From Sepiola atlantica (lineage: Eukaryota > Mollusca > Cephalopoda > Sepiida > Sepiolidae), in assembly GCA_963556195.1 (NCBI GenBank), contig OY744519.1, forward strand, positions 31,845,387 to 31,909,386: 64,000 nucleotides of DNA, in the 5' to 3' direction. This document shows, piece by piece, positions 9,241-19,010 of the stretch. Under the pieces are notes generated by a model. It had not been told where the DNA came from. It saw only the letters and a program-made list of their open reading frames with translations, and made no database searches. A program made the position numbers and the translations under genes. Numbering within the stretch: position 1 is the first letter of the stretch; each line of letters begins with the position of its first letter.

Positions 9241-10409
9241 GTTTGTTTCTGTGCATATTGAATGATGTCACAAAGGAGGTTTAAGAAGATGCTGAAGTAA
9301 CAGAAGCCCTTCATTAAAACAACATAGACATGGTGTATTTGTGTGTGTGTTTGGAGGACCCTTTTTAGGGTTCCAGTTTTGGGGTCGATCCTTGGGACGA
9401 ACCAGTTTTAGAAAAACATTTTAAAGAAAACAGTTTTAGGCAATACTCAAATGTGAGAGATAGAGAAATAATGTTATATAATAAATACAAAGAAAATACA
9501 AAGTTTAAAAGCATAAGTTACCGAAAGAGATATTTTATATATATATTTAAAAGTGGAAGTTTACATAGATATGTAAACATAGAATGTTTGTTCATATTTT
9601 GAGTGTCCTTGCAGAACAAAGGGAATTCATACGCTGAGTTAATTAGGAAGTCTGAGTCGATTATTTAAGGGTCGTGAATTATCTATGGGTCATAAAATTT
9701 GTAATCAAAACTTTCCCACTCAGTTATAAAATTTACATTTGATTAAAAGTTATTAATAAAAGTAATCTTCATTTGATGCATATAGTTTTGTTTTCTTTTG
9801 TAGAAAAGTTCAGTGAGAGATGTTATAAACGTTAAAATGAATACGTTTATACATTTGTTTACAATTAGCGTAAACCAGCTGACGACATTGAAGGGGATTC
9901 AAGCAGTGTGTTTGAGTGAGTTTAGAATTGTATCAAGAAATGGGGCGAGGGAAAACTGAGTGTAATATGAATGTTAACACTGTCTTAGAATTTGTCTCCA
10001 CTGTTTATTGAAGGAAAAATCTGGCCTCATATGGGGTCGAGGTGAACCCAAAAAGGCAATTTCGATAAATTCAGAAAAAATCCTCTGATTGGTTCAAAAT
10101 ATTGTTATTTGTTTTCATTAATTCAGGTGGATGCGTGCGTGAAGCCGTATCCGCAGAAACGATTTTGGGCACCGAAGTGTAAACTTCGCCGCTATGCGCG
10201 CATGTGTATATATAAAAGAAAAAATGGATTTTTTTTCCATAAGCAATGTCAGTAGTGAGTTTCTGTTTTTTTTTTTTTTTTTTTTTTAAATCTGATGATT
10301 CTTTTGTTGATAAAACTTTGTCCTTACAAATGCCTCATATGTGTGAAAAACTGATGATACGTACGTAATTCCTTGAAATAAAAACCAAATTTTGCTTTTT
10401 CTGTGCTTG
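9241..10409. other. Intergenic, no gene recognised
   Basis: AT-rich with a poly-T run (10269-10287). There is a patch at 10130-10240 with higher GC and CG dinucleotides (CGTGCGTGAAGCCGTATCCG). No open frame resembles a known protein. Confidence 0.5.
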
Positions 10410-10620
10410 ACTAAGTAATTTTTTAAATAAATTGTAGCTAAATACATTATTATATTGCCAATAACATGGTACAACAATAACAAATGAAAGTTGGCTAGTC
10501 AGAAGCAAAGTTTGATTTGTCAGCTTAAATGCTATTTGAGTCTAACTTCGAAAATCCATCAAGATAACTTTATATGTTAAATATATAAAGTTTTTAAATT
10601 TTTAATTGACATTCCATAAT
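10410..10620 (+). repeat. Copy of the Penelope-flank repeat
   Basis: Contains CCAATAACATGGTACAACAA, TTGGCTAGTCAGAAGCAAAG and GTCAGCTTAAATGCTATTTG in the same order as 32.03-32.16 kb (flank of the Penelope-like element). The same block also occurs at 37.4 kb (plus) and 59.7 kb (minus), so it is a dispersed end of a repeat family. Confidence 0.75.
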
Positions 10621-11619
10621 TTGATGTCCTGTAGAATTGTAGTTTGTAGGAAGATAAATACTTCAACGATTTCATTCCGCCAATTGAAGAATCTCTGATC
10701 TCTGCAATACTCTCCTAGTTCATGAAACTCTAAAATGGTTGCGAATCCCCTGGTATACCGGCTGTTTGAGAATGTGCGGAATTCTCTGATGGCTCATTCT
10801 AACGCAGACACCCATCTGTTATATAAGCTATAAAGTAAATTGCTGCTTCATTTCTTTCTTTTTTTTTTTTCTTTTATCCAATCCATGGAAGCTCCACCCT
10901 CCATTTCCAACAACGTCTCACCCCCCCCCCCCCTATCAAGCCTCATTCCTTCTTTCCAGGATATGTGTCTAGTTACCACCACCATAAACAATACCCCCCC
11001 CCCCCTCTTTCTTTCCACTTGCCCACTGCCACTCTTGTTCTAATGTCTATTCACTATTTTGCATGGAACTACACTCATTATATAGACGTTCATTAAGTTG
11101 TGTCGTTTTTGTTTTTTTTATTGTATCGTTGAAGTAGTTAAAATATAATTCTCTTTAGCTCTTCTTGATATTAATTCTGGAACTTTTAAAGATTAATTTT
11201 CTTGTTCAAATTGACTATTCAAACATCTTTTTACGTCTTTAAAAAGCTCTATCAATAATCTAGAGATGTATTTTAATTGGATTATTAAAATGCTTCAGCC
11301 CCCCCCCCCCCCCCCTCCTCTCGTTATTCATTTCGAGTATTAAGATTGTAACTCTTCATTTTTGAAAGATTGAAAAGCTCAGTTGTCAGGATTTTTCATA
11401 TTCTTGGTTCAAAAAAAAAAGTGTCTGAATAGAATAAAATAATTTTTGTTTCTTGTTGAGTTGTAATGCTAAACTCTCGGTTACTGGTATCAGTTGGTAT
11501 CTTCGACTCTTTCATCATTGTTTTTTACGTGCTTCAGTTTGAAATAGAATTTTCTTAGGTAACACAGGTTAAACAGGAAAAACATAGGAGCAAACGATAA
11601 GAATAGATTTGAGAAAAAA
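10621..11619. other. Intergenic with long poly-C runs
   Basis: Poly-C runs at about 10921-10933, 10995-11006 and 11300-11315 lie in AT-rich DNA. The 67-codon plus frame at 10840-11043 translates these proline-coding runs and is not a gene. Confidence 0.6.
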
Positions 11620-11745
11620 AAAAATAGATAAACAAAGACCTGGCAAATGATAGGTTGATTTGGAAGTCAATTTCTAAAAGCCGTCAAACACATGCCAGTA
11701 TGTAAAACAGACGTTAAACTGTATATGATGATGTCATGCTTAAGT
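11620..11745 (+). repeat. LINE 3' tail
   Basis: ACCTGGCAAATGATAGGTTG, TTTGGAAGTCAATTTCTAAA and GACGTTAAACTGTATATGAT match the 3' end of the non-LTR retrotransposon at 17.65-17.75 kb. 5'-truncated, as usual for LINEs. Confidence 0.75.
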
Positions 11746-11821
11746 TTGAAAAAGCATTTTCCTTGGTACGTCACACCGAAGTTTGAAATAGCATTTCCTT
11801 TGGTCTATTATGCTTTTAGAA

Positions 11822-12390
11822 AGTGACTTCTAAACTTGCCTATCTCTGGCCAGGTCTTTATCCCTCTTTCTCAAGTCCATTCTTACCACTACCTCCTATG
11901 TTTTCTTTGGCATTATTCTGCCAAATTATCTTGCTACCTCAATTGTTCGACATCTACTAACCCAAGAACTCTCATCCATTTTTTTCAACATGACCATGCC
12001 ATCAAAGTCTCTTGTTTTGCACACTTCTCCCTATACTGTCCAAATTTAATCTTTCTCTGAGGTCATCAGATCTAAGCCTGTCTTTAAGACTCATATTACA
12101 CATTCATCGCATCATTCTCATATCTTTTCTCTCCATGCAATGCACGTCTTCAACTCTCACTGGCCAGGTTTCATTTCCATACATCATTATAATATATACA
12201 CATGCCTGATAGACTCTTCCTTTGGTCAACAGTGGTAAAGCTCTGCTGGTTAGTAATGGCAGAAGTTCCATGAACTTCATCTACTCCTAACTTTTGCAAT
12301 CACACTAGCATCTGCTCCATGGTATCACTAAAGGTAACAAAACTTCTGAACAACCTCGATAGCTTCGTCATCTAGATTAATTCTTAGTGT
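11822..12390 (-). pseudogene. Non-LTR retrotransposon (LINE) C-terminal region, degraded
   Basis: The minus strand gives NLDDEAIEVVQKFCYL, the start of the conserved post-RT region seen at 17.15 kb (KVVQKFCYC), followed by frames matching the rest of that LINE (for example NVWKNLAS-type remnants, CAKQET and GHVEK). Multiple stops and frameshifts interrupt it. It ends at 11822 in the same tail as 11.6 and 17.7 kb. It is a dead, 5'-truncated copy of the same family as at 17.2, 24.7, 45.4, 49.6 and 60.5 kb. Confidence 0.75.
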
Positions 12391-13188
12391 TTTAAATTTA
12401 TATATTTTATAGTCATTCCATGTCAAATAACTAAAGGTCAAACCATGACCGACACTGATATTCAAATTTGGTACACTTATAGATGTTTGATACAAATTGA
12501 ATGGGGGTCTATTTTTATATCTCTCCGTCAAAGGGTTCTGGAGATTTGACTATGACCGTTGCCAAATCTGAATTTTCGAAGATAGAAATGTTTTAAAATC
12601 AATATCATCTCGATTATTTTTGCACCCACAATACTTATTTATATACTCTTCAGGATATTTAGGAGTGATTTTTGTTAAACCAAATTCAAATTATCTCCCT
12701 TGAATTATTACTGGTCAACAAAAGAATGCACTCTTCTACTCTGCGAAGTACAAAAAGACTTACTCTAGGCAGGTGTGAGATCTAAAACGAGTCTTGTCTT
12801 TCTAGCTGTGGGTTTCAAACTAGGCGGACATGTTCCACCTATCTCTACATTTTTTACATGGTTTCACACCTATGACGTGGTTTCTGGTCGCAGTTTATAT
12901 GAGACTCCCAGACAGCTAGCCAACTTAGCATGGCTCTTTTTACTGGTTGCAGCATTCGTTCTCCGATTAGTTCCCAGATAATATCAAAGTAAGTTATATC
13001 TACTTTTACAATGCCCATGCATATCTCTGTTTACCCAGGCAATTCATGTTTATTTTTATTGTGTTTGAGACTATTAACATGAACTCTGTTGTTAGTAATT
13101 GTATCTGTTATTTTCACTCCCTTTTTACATATGTTTTATTATGTCCCTCTTAGATTTGTCTTTGACAAACCTTAGTGAGAAATAAATG
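12391..13188. other. Intergenic, no gene recognised
   Basis: The plus frame 12775-12981 codes a partly hydrophobic 68-residue peptide (NLAWLFLLVAAFVLRLV) with no family resemblance and no support beyond its openness. Confidence 0.45.
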
Positions 13189-13545
13189 TATCAGGTTGTT
13201 TGGAAAGTTTGTACCGCATTTGAAAGGAAATGAAAAGTTAAAAAAAATATATGCCATTAAATATTTAATCAAATGCTCATGAATGGTCGATTTTGATATG
13301 TTAAGTCTTTCTGATAGTTCTTGTATAATGTAAGTTATTCTCAATTAATGTCTTGATTTAGTTGTCATTTGTAAAGGGTGCTCTGTTGAGCGTTCTTCAT
13401 CATTAAAGCTAAAATCTCCAGCTCTAAACTTTATGAACATCTTCTGTACGGTTCTGTCTGCTAAAGCATCTTTGCTGTACATTTTTTTGTTCTTTGCAAG
13501 GTAATTTTTCCTCCATGGAAATAAAAAAAAGCATCAACTGCCTAT
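13189..13545 (-). pseudogene. Mariner transposase N-terminal relic with terminal repeat
   Basis: Minus-strand translation gives MYSKDALADRTVQKMFIKFR, then AGDFSFNDEERSTEHP, then a shifted ITYIIQELSERLNISKSTIH and EHLIKY. These are the first and second helix-turn-helix regions of mariner transposases (family signatures RSGDFSLKDE and NISKSTVHDHL). The sequence then jumps directly to the terminal repeat TCAGGTTGTTTGGAAAGTTT (13191-13210), preceded by TA at 13189-13190. The catalytic domain is deleted, so the copy is internally deleted and inactive. Confidence 0.8.
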
Positions 13546-13744
13546 AATGGGTGTTACTCCAAAATCTTTTGCCAGGTACTCAAAAATGAACACAAATTAA
13601 ATAATTTTTAACTTTCTTTCTCAAAGTATAGGTTTAAAGTATGCTTTAACTTGAAATGTAAGTATACTGTATCTGTCAATAATTTAACATGTTCTAACGT
13701 GTCGAAACATGAACTACTAAAAATCGGAACACATTTTCCAGACA

Positions 13745-13779
13745 TCTAGGTAAAAATAATTTAATATTATTTATTACAA

Positions 13780-13810
<31 letters not shown>

Positions 13811-13860
13811 ATAATAATATTAATTTGTAATAAATAATATTAAATTATTTTTACCTACAT
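13745..13860. repeat. Inverted repeat around a (TA)n core
   Basis: TAGGTAAAAATAATTTAATA at 13749 is the reverse complement of the sequence ending at 13856, with a TA microsatellite and ATAATA between. Both arms are the AT-rich 3' tail of the ribozyme-bearing element, so this is two such tails meeting tail-to-tail. Confidence 0.85.
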
Positions 13861-13896
13861 ACACTAGCATTTCGAGCTTTTGCCTATTAATGTAGG
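13854..13896 (-). ncRNA. Degraded type I hammerhead ribozyme (copy B)
   Basis: Minus strand: stem I CCTACA pairs with TGTAGG. The CUGAUGA box is decayed to TTAATA with a 2-nt loss. Stem II is GGC-AAAA-GCTC, followed by GAAAT and a short stem III (TG-CTAG-TG) and GTA before the stem I 3' strand. Compared with copy A, both CG pairs of stem III have become TG here and CA there, as expected from CpG decay of an ancestral CG-CTAG-CG. This copy should be inactive. Confidence 0.6.
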
Positions 13897-13918
13897 GATG
13901 ATAATCTCGGACAGTCGC

Positions 13919-13986
13919 ACAGTTCGAACCCCTGCTACAGAATCAACCTGAACTCTGTAAGCAAGCGTTGTAACCATTAGGCCACG
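13919..13986 (-). promoter_or_regulatory. tRNA-like internal pol III promoter (A and B boxes)
   Basis: On the minus strand GTGGCCTAATGGTTA (13971-13985) fits the A-box consensus, and GGGGTTCGAACTG (13919-13931) fits the B-box consensus about 45 nt downstream. The region resembles a tRNA whose 3' part has diverged; it lies directly upstream of hammerhead copy B and would drive its transcription. Confidence 0.65.
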
Positions 13987-14204
13987 AAACATTACCACAT
14001 TCAAGAAGGGAATTTAAGTTCTATTTATGCGAAGGGTGGCATATCAAGAAAGACTGACTAAAGATTCTACGAACGTTGTCGGAATATGCCTTATAGCTAT
14101 GTTGCGGTCTATTTTTAACTTCCCCGAAGAGGGCTCAACTTTAATCTTATTGAAGGGGCTAATAACAATATTAATTTAAAATAAATAATATTAAATTATT
14201 TTTA

Positions 14205-14249
14205 CCTACATATGCTAGTGTTTCAAGCTTTCGCTCTCATCAGTGCAGG
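14205..14249 (-). ncRNA. Type I hammerhead ribozyme motif (copy A)
   Basis: Minus strand: stem I CCTGCA (14244-14249) pairs fully with TGTAGG (14205-14210). The CTGATGA core is at 14237-14243. Stem II is GAGC-GAAA-GCTT (14225-14236), closed by a GNRA tetraloop. GAAAC is at 14220-14224. A short stem III region ACTAGCA then leads to TA, placing cleavage between 14211 and 14210. All conserved core residues are present. The stem III closing pairs are weakened by CpG decay. Self-cleavage is predicted from family knowledge, not shown. Confidence 0.72.
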
Positions 14250-14280
14250 GATGATAATCTCGGACGGTCGCATGGTTCGA

Positions 14281-14299
<19 letters not shown>

Positions 14300-14319
<20 letters not shown>

Positions 14320-14570
14320 CCATTTCTTTATCAGTGTTTTTCCCTTTTTTTCATGACCTTGTAGTACTGTGGAACACAGTATATTCAATATGGCGACCAC
14401 GTGTTGGAGAAGAGACCTGACACGTGCATAGCTACACAAACGATAAAATAGAATATAAAATATTTTAATTTTATACCCTTTTAAATTACTTGAATAGATC
14501 TAAAATGTGATCTTATATTATTTTGGAAATAATAAATGTATGTAATATCAAGAAAATTGTCTTCTAAAAA
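14300..14570. other. Short intergenic stretch after a (TA)n tract
   Basis: The (TA)n tract at about 14284-14317 is followed by AT-rich DNA with no feature I can name. Confidence 0.5.
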
Positions 14571-14572
14571 AA

Positions 14573-14960
14573 AATGTCATTGTCAGCTAAATATTCTTGA
14601 AATAAAATGAATGGATCTTTTTAAAGTTATTTAATTAGATGTTTATTAAAATTACATTAAAATAAAAAGAATGCAAGCAGTAGATTTAAAAACTTAATAA
14701 ATTCAACTGGATGAGAGGATTCAATTTTGGAAAAATTAATTTTAAAATGGGTAAAGTCTGAATATTTTACCTTAGTGACACCAGTTATTTTTCAGTTTAT
14801 CTTTGATCAAACGATCCCATTTTTAAAAATGTGGAAGGTGATATGTACAAACGTGAATAAGCGTATTATACAGATAGATCAAATAAAAGTATACAATAAA
14901 CCTTGTTGTATATTAAAAACTGTAATAATTCAATTTTTCGATCTTCTATTCATTTAATGT
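14573..14960 (-). mobile_element. Internally deleted Penelope-like derivative
   Basis: CATTGTCAGCTAAATATTCT at 14579 matches the 3' flank of the Penelope-like element at about 32.29 kb. TTTTAAAATGGGTAAAGTCT at 14737 and the following GATATGTACAAACGTGAATA match its 5' flank at 35.1-35.23 kb. The order is the same, but about 2.7 kb of coding DNA is missing, leaving only the two ends. It is a short non-autonomous deletion form of the family; the 76-codon plus frame over it is chance. Confidence 0.7.
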
Positions 14961-15635
14961 CATTTTTCCCTTGTCCCAGGGTCAGACGTTTTTTAATATT
15001 TCGCAAGTTCCTTTTCCAGTCTTCAGCGGGTCAACTGTCTTCAAATTTCACTCCGTACGGTCTTGTCCAATCAGATGTTTCTGAGTTTTTTTTTTGACCA
15101 ACCAATCTTCCTGTGATTCAAGACATCCATGCTTCTGCAACAGTTCATCCAGGAGGACTAACGTTCTATATGATCATACCAGCGTAACCGATTCCTCCTT
15201 AGGATAACCTCTATGCTGGGCAAATGTAGTGTTTTCAGCAAATCCTCCAATTTAATTTGGTCAGATTTTACGTTGCAAATCCATCTAATCATTAAACTTT
15301 CAAAATCCTATTTTAAAAAAATGGTTGAAACAAAATAAATGGCATAATTAAAATAAAAAAAATAAATGAAAAAGCATAAAAGAAAAAATGAAAGTAATAA
15401 CTCCCGGGCAACACCAGGTAGAGACAATAAGTATCTTATCACTTTACAATTGATCTGACCAACATCACGTGAAAACTATTCTTAAAAATAAAAAATAGTA
15501 TGCAATTTTCTGTATTCGATCTCCCAAGAATGTTTTAATCATACCCCCCCCCTCCCCTAAAAAAAAAAAAAAAACAATCCTTAAAGACGGGTTGCTATGT
15601 GTGGTGTGTAAGGGGTAAAATCAATGGGGGAGGAT
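14961..15635. other. Intergenic with a CCCGG repeat end and poly-C/A
   Basis: At 15401-15424 lies the reverse complement of the CCCGG-type repeat start (CTCCCGGGCAACACCAGGTA). A poly-C run followed by poly-A lies at 15545-15574. No gene seen. Confidence 0.55.
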
Positions 15636-15894
15636 GTCTAAAATTTCTAGAAAAAAATCATCTTCGAAATTTTTTAAATTTTTTATTATTAGGCATATCA
15701 GTTTTTGAAAAGTGACTCCCTAAATACTTTTTTAGGATCGGTGTACATTTTCTCGGAAAAATCATCTTAGATACCCGAGATGTTTCTTAAGCATATTAGT
15801 TTTTGAAATTTCGAAAACCGATCTGCTAAATAAGTTTTTAGAAAGGGATGGGATGTTTTAAAGTCAATACACCAAAAGACAGCAGTGTTTATAT

Positions 15895-15971
15895 CAGGAT
15901 TGCAGAGTCTGAAGGTATACAGTCTGACTCCAGACTGCTAGGTTTCCAAAAATTATGACTCTGCAACCCTG
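15895..15971. mobile_element. 77-bp mini-hAT element with exact 8-bp target duplication
   Basis: The termini CAGGATTGCAGAGTC and GACTCTGCAACCCTG are inverted copies. The flanks are GTTTATAT at 15887-15894 and GTTTATAT at 15972-15979. The 8-bp duplication and CAGGG-type ends place it in hAT. At 77 bp it is little more than its own ends and lies inside the satellite block. Confidence 0.9.
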
Positions 15972-16269
15972 GTTTATATTGCATAAAACTATTTTGGCAA
16001 AAATCTATGCAATTTGATATCGATGTATCTGCGATTTTCGTAAGTGTTTAAGGCATTTTAGTTTTCAAAAACAAACCTCTTAAATAGGTTTTTAGGGTCA
16101 GGAGGTCATACACTTTTTTGGAAAAATCATCTTTCAAACTCCATAGATGTTTTGGGTCTATTCAGTTCTTGAAAACCATGCTCTTTTATTTGTTTTTAGG
16201 GTGAGATTAAAATTGATGGAGGTCTAAATTTTCTAGGAAAAATCAACTTTTATCGCCCAGAAGTTTCTT

Positions 16270-16442
16270 AGCAGAGTCGGAAGGTTTGACTCCTAGTATT
16301 TCCAAAATTCCACCTTTTTTCAATATACAGACTGTCTGTTGATTCTTCCGAGATTAAAAAAAATCCAACTCTGAATTCTAGCATTTTCACGAGTTCAATG
16401 CCGACTCTGGCTTCTCTCCAAATCTCGGACTCCAACACTCTG
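16270..16442. mobile_element. Second small hAT insertion in the satellite
   Basis: The left end CAGAGTCGGAAGG and right end CTCCAACACTCTG are of the same type as the 15.9-kb element. The satellite unit reads TTTCTTAAGCATATTAG elsewhere (15.79 kb) but is split here into TTTCTTAG and GTATTAAGCATATTAG. The interruption therefore carries a degraded 8-bp duplication. No coding content. Confidence 0.7.
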
Positions 16443-16500
16443 GTATTAAGCATATTAGTTTTTGAAAACTGACCCTCCCTAAATACTTTAAGAATTATTT

Positions 16501-17150
16501 CAATAATGTGGCTAATAGAGAATAGTAGCTTGACTGCTATTGGCTAGTTGAAATTATGTGCTGGGCATATTTCTGTATAAATATTGTTTTTTGACGCATA
16601 ATCGCCAGGCAGAGATCAGATCGATAACATACTGCAGAATCGTCACCACTGAAGAAGAAAGAGTGTACACCTCTTTCAAAAGAAAACTTTGTCAAGATAT
16701 TTTAAAACTAGTATCATCAAGATAGACTTTGAAAAAAAATCCTGCGAGCATCCTTTACACTATGATAAAAACAAATATGTATTTATTTGGATGTATATAT
16801 ACACACACATATATATTCATCCCATCATACAAAAGTTAGTAAAAAAATTTTTTTTTTAAATACTGCCAAAATCATTTTAGTGTTTAGAGGAGGGGAGAAA
16901 GCAAATAGTAAGTCGTCCATCTGAAATAAATTTGGAAAGAAATCCTTCACTACATTTTCATAAGACGTTTCCTTTCTTTTTTTCCCCTTTCTTTCTATAC
17001 CGATCGATACGTTTTCTGTTTTAAACTTTCCAGTTTGAGACGTTTTCTTTTTTTTTTTTAACTTCACCAAGTGAAACGCTATTTCATATGAATATTAGTA
17101 TGAACACTGGCAAATCATAATTTTTGACAGAGGGTGTATATTCTTAAATA
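16501..17150. other. Intergenic, no gene recognised
   Basis: AT-rich, with TATACACACACATATATA near 16797 and a purine/pyrimidine-rich patch at 16970-17060. The minus frame 16825-17070 is lysine-rich low complexity. Confidence 0.5.
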
Positions 17151-17153
17151 TTT

Positions 17154-17752
17154 TTGTTTTTCTCCAAGGTTGTTCAGAAATTTTGTTACTGTGGAGCACA
17201 AGGTGGATCAGGTGCTGGTATGATGGAAAGATTTAGGAATAGAAAACTTTTGCCATTACTAACCACCAGAGCGTTACGGCTGTCGACCAAGGGAAGAGTC
17301 TATCAAACATGTGTATGCAGTGTTATGATCTATTGAAGTGAAACCTCGCTAGTGAGGGTTGAAGACGTGTTGCATGGAGAGAAATGATATGAGAATGATA
17401 CAATGAGGGTGTAATGTGAGTCTTAAAGATAAGCTTAGAGCTGATGAGCTCAGAGGAAGATTAAATCTGGACGGTGTAAGATGTGCGCAAAACAGGAGGC
17501 TTTGATGGTACGGTCATGTTGAAAGAATGGATGAGAGTTCTTGGGTTAGATGTAGAACAGTTGAGGTGGCAAGGTCAGTTGGCAGACGTAGACCAAGGAA
17601 AACATGGAAGGAAGTGATAAGAATGGACTTCAGAGAAAGAGGGATAAATAAAGAGTTGGCCAGAGATAGGTTAGTTTGGAAATCAATTTCTAAAAGCCAG
17701 CATCTAAAATGGACGTTAAACTGAATATGATGATGATTTAAAAATATTTTTT
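17154..17752 (+). pseudogene. LINE 3' region (post-reverse-transcriptase domain and tail)
   Basis: Conserved LINE C-terminal peptides occur in order in the three plus frames: KVVQKFCYCGAQGGSGAGMM, RFRNRKLLPLLTTRALRL, STKGRVYQTCVCSVMIYW, ELRGRLNLDGVRCAQNRRLW, WYGHVERMDESSWVRCRTVE, GRRRPRKTWKEVIRMDFRER, and GINKELARDRLVWKSISKSQ. Family knowledge: this block follows the RT domain in a LINE group common in molluscs; I cannot assign the clade. Stops (for example after MIYW-S-E) and frameshifts show it is dead. The tail is TTAAACTGAATATGATGATG. The 5' part is truncated. Confidence 0.85.
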
Positions 17753-17994
17753 TTTTATCGACCATAATACTACTGTTGAAAACTGAACATCCTGCTTTCT
17801 CATAAAGAGGGAACAGGAGATTTTTGGAGGGAACAGGACTTTTTTGATCATAATTTAATGCACCCCTTCGAGTAGGATACCCCCCCCCCCCCCATCTAGA
17901 GTTTGTATTGATAAGAAATTTTCTATAATTTTTTCCGTCGGACTCTTTTTTTGACAATTGTTGCTACTGCTATAACTGACTTATAACTGGGGGA
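17753..17994. other. Spacer with poly-T and poly-C runs
   Basis: Poly-T at 17748-17757 and poly-C at 17880-17894. No gene; the 147-codon minus frame at 17514-17957 is antisense to the LINE and low complexity. Confidence 0.6.
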
Positions 17995-18435
17995 ATGATC
18001 TCTTCCCGAAAGCCCTTTTCTCACAGAAGAGACATTGCTAATCTTTATCTACTCTATCGTTATTTCCATGATAGGTGCTCGACTGAGCTCCAATCTATTG
18101 TCTCCTCTCCTATAAAACATTCACAGCAAGAACTTGTCCTCCTACCACCACTGCAAAGAACTTTCCTCTCTTTTCTCTGTGTACCTAAAATCAAACTTTC
18201 CCATCTGTGGAACACATTATCATGGAACTGCTTCCTTACAGGCTACAACATGGTTGTCTTCAAGACTAATGTCAACAAATACTTGTCAAGCCGTCCTCTT
18301 AAGTTATCAAATTCTGTTCATTTCTTCTATCGTTTTCAATCCTCTCATAGTATTGTTCATCATCCAACTGACAATAACCCTTATACTTGAGTGGCTTTTG
18401 GCCTTGATGAGTATTAAAGAAAGAAATACTGCATT
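17995..18435 (+). pseudogene. Second LINE family, C-terminal end of reverse transcriptase protein
   Basis: The 131-residue frame reads HRRDIANLYLLYRYFHDRCS, TELQSIV, LSHLWNTLSWNCFLTGYNMV and VFKTNVNKYLSSR. This is the C-terminal signature of Jockey/CR1/L2-type LINEs (HRRDVASL...YRYYFGRCS...LWNSLP...FK..V..YL). The frame ends at 18390 and the tail TTGAGTGGCTTTTGGCCTTG follows; a similar tail ends the fragment at 29.03 kb. 5'-truncated retroposition product. The N-terminal, endonuclease and RT domains are all absent. Confidence 0.85.
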
Positions 18436-18454
18436 GACATAACTGCTGTACAGG

Positions 18455-19010
18455 GGGCAGACAATATTTGTTTACAAGATTACTGTTTAGGAAAAAAATA
18501 AGTTTCATTCTTTGTTACTGTCTCTCAAATACTCTGGTGATCCTGATCAGTTAGATCGCCCTTCATGTTGCAGCTGGATCTGTTGGAGTCTTGTTCCACC
18601 GTGCCACACACAAAGAAGTCGAGGGGGTTGAAGTCAGACAAGCTGAGAGGCCGAATGTCAGTTGAAATGTAATCGACAATCGACAAAGTTCTCTGACCTG
18701 GATCTTCCGGCTGATATGCCAGGGTGCTGTGTTTTTGCTGCCACACGCACGGTCTACCTGTAACTACCTGGCCAATCCAGGCTTTCACTACTTTGCTCAG
18801 AACACAGATGTATCCATCGCTATTCAGCCTGAAATGGGGTGGCATGACGTTGCCTTTACTGAACTTTGTCAATGAACACCGACGTTCTGCCGGTCAGATC
18901 GTAGGTCATGCATTATTTTTCTCTGTCACCCCCGTAGTTGAATCCCAAATCTTTCCATTCCTTTCTGACTTTTTCTACCATCCTCCTGCTGATGTTGAGG
19001 AAGTCTGAAA
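18455..19010 (-). pseudogene. IS630/mariner-like DDE transposase, degraded
   Basis: A 115-residue minus frame gives GNVMPPHFRLNSDGYICVLS, KVVKAWIGQVVTGRPCVWQQ, LSLSDFNPLDFFVCGTVEQD and SNRSSCNMKGDL. Family knowledge: these are the middle and C-terminal blocks of Tc1/mariner-IS630 transposases (VWQQDSAPCHTS and SPDLNPLDYYVWG). The aspartate expected right after VWQQ is replaced by lysine, and the following block is scrambled, so the catalytic site is broken. The third-block DFNPLD survives. The terminal region at 18455-18500 matches the relic at 1.75 kb. No intact N-terminus. Confidence 0.85.

Larger units (their letters stand above)
13815..14290 (-). mobile_element. Ribozyme-bearing tRNA-headed element, two direct copies
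   Basis: Reading the minus strand, each copy runs: tRNA-like B box (GGTTCGAACC-like), GTCCGAGATTATCATCC, a hammerhead core, then an AT-rich tail (GGTAAAAATAATTTAATATT). Copy A has its hammerhead at 14205-14249 and copy B at 13854-13896. They are in the same orientation, and the predicted cleavage sites are 351 nt apart. Copy B keeps both tRNA-like promoter boxes; copy A is cut by a TA tract just upstream of its B box. The arrangement is that of retrozymes. No protein is encoded, so mobility would depend on outside enzymes. Confidence 0.7.
15640..16500. repeat. Degenerate satellite block, ~110-140-bp units
   Basis: Five or six units share GGAAAAATCATCTT, GATGTTTCTTAAGCATATTA, GTTTTTGAAA and CTAAATA-GTTTTTAGG in fixed order (starts near 15640, 15755, 16010, 16115, 16240). 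The units are diverged and are interrupted by two small hAT insertions. No coding content; an old tandem array. Confidence 0.8.

Noticed and set aside
12775..12981. 68-codon frame with a hydrophobic segment
   Set aside because: Length and composition are within chance expectation; no homologous motif recognised.
18403..18435. TTGATGAGTATTAAAGAAAGAAATAC as a hammerhead
   Set aside because: It is the 3' tail of the LINE at 18.0-18.4 kb; no stem I or cleavage triplet.
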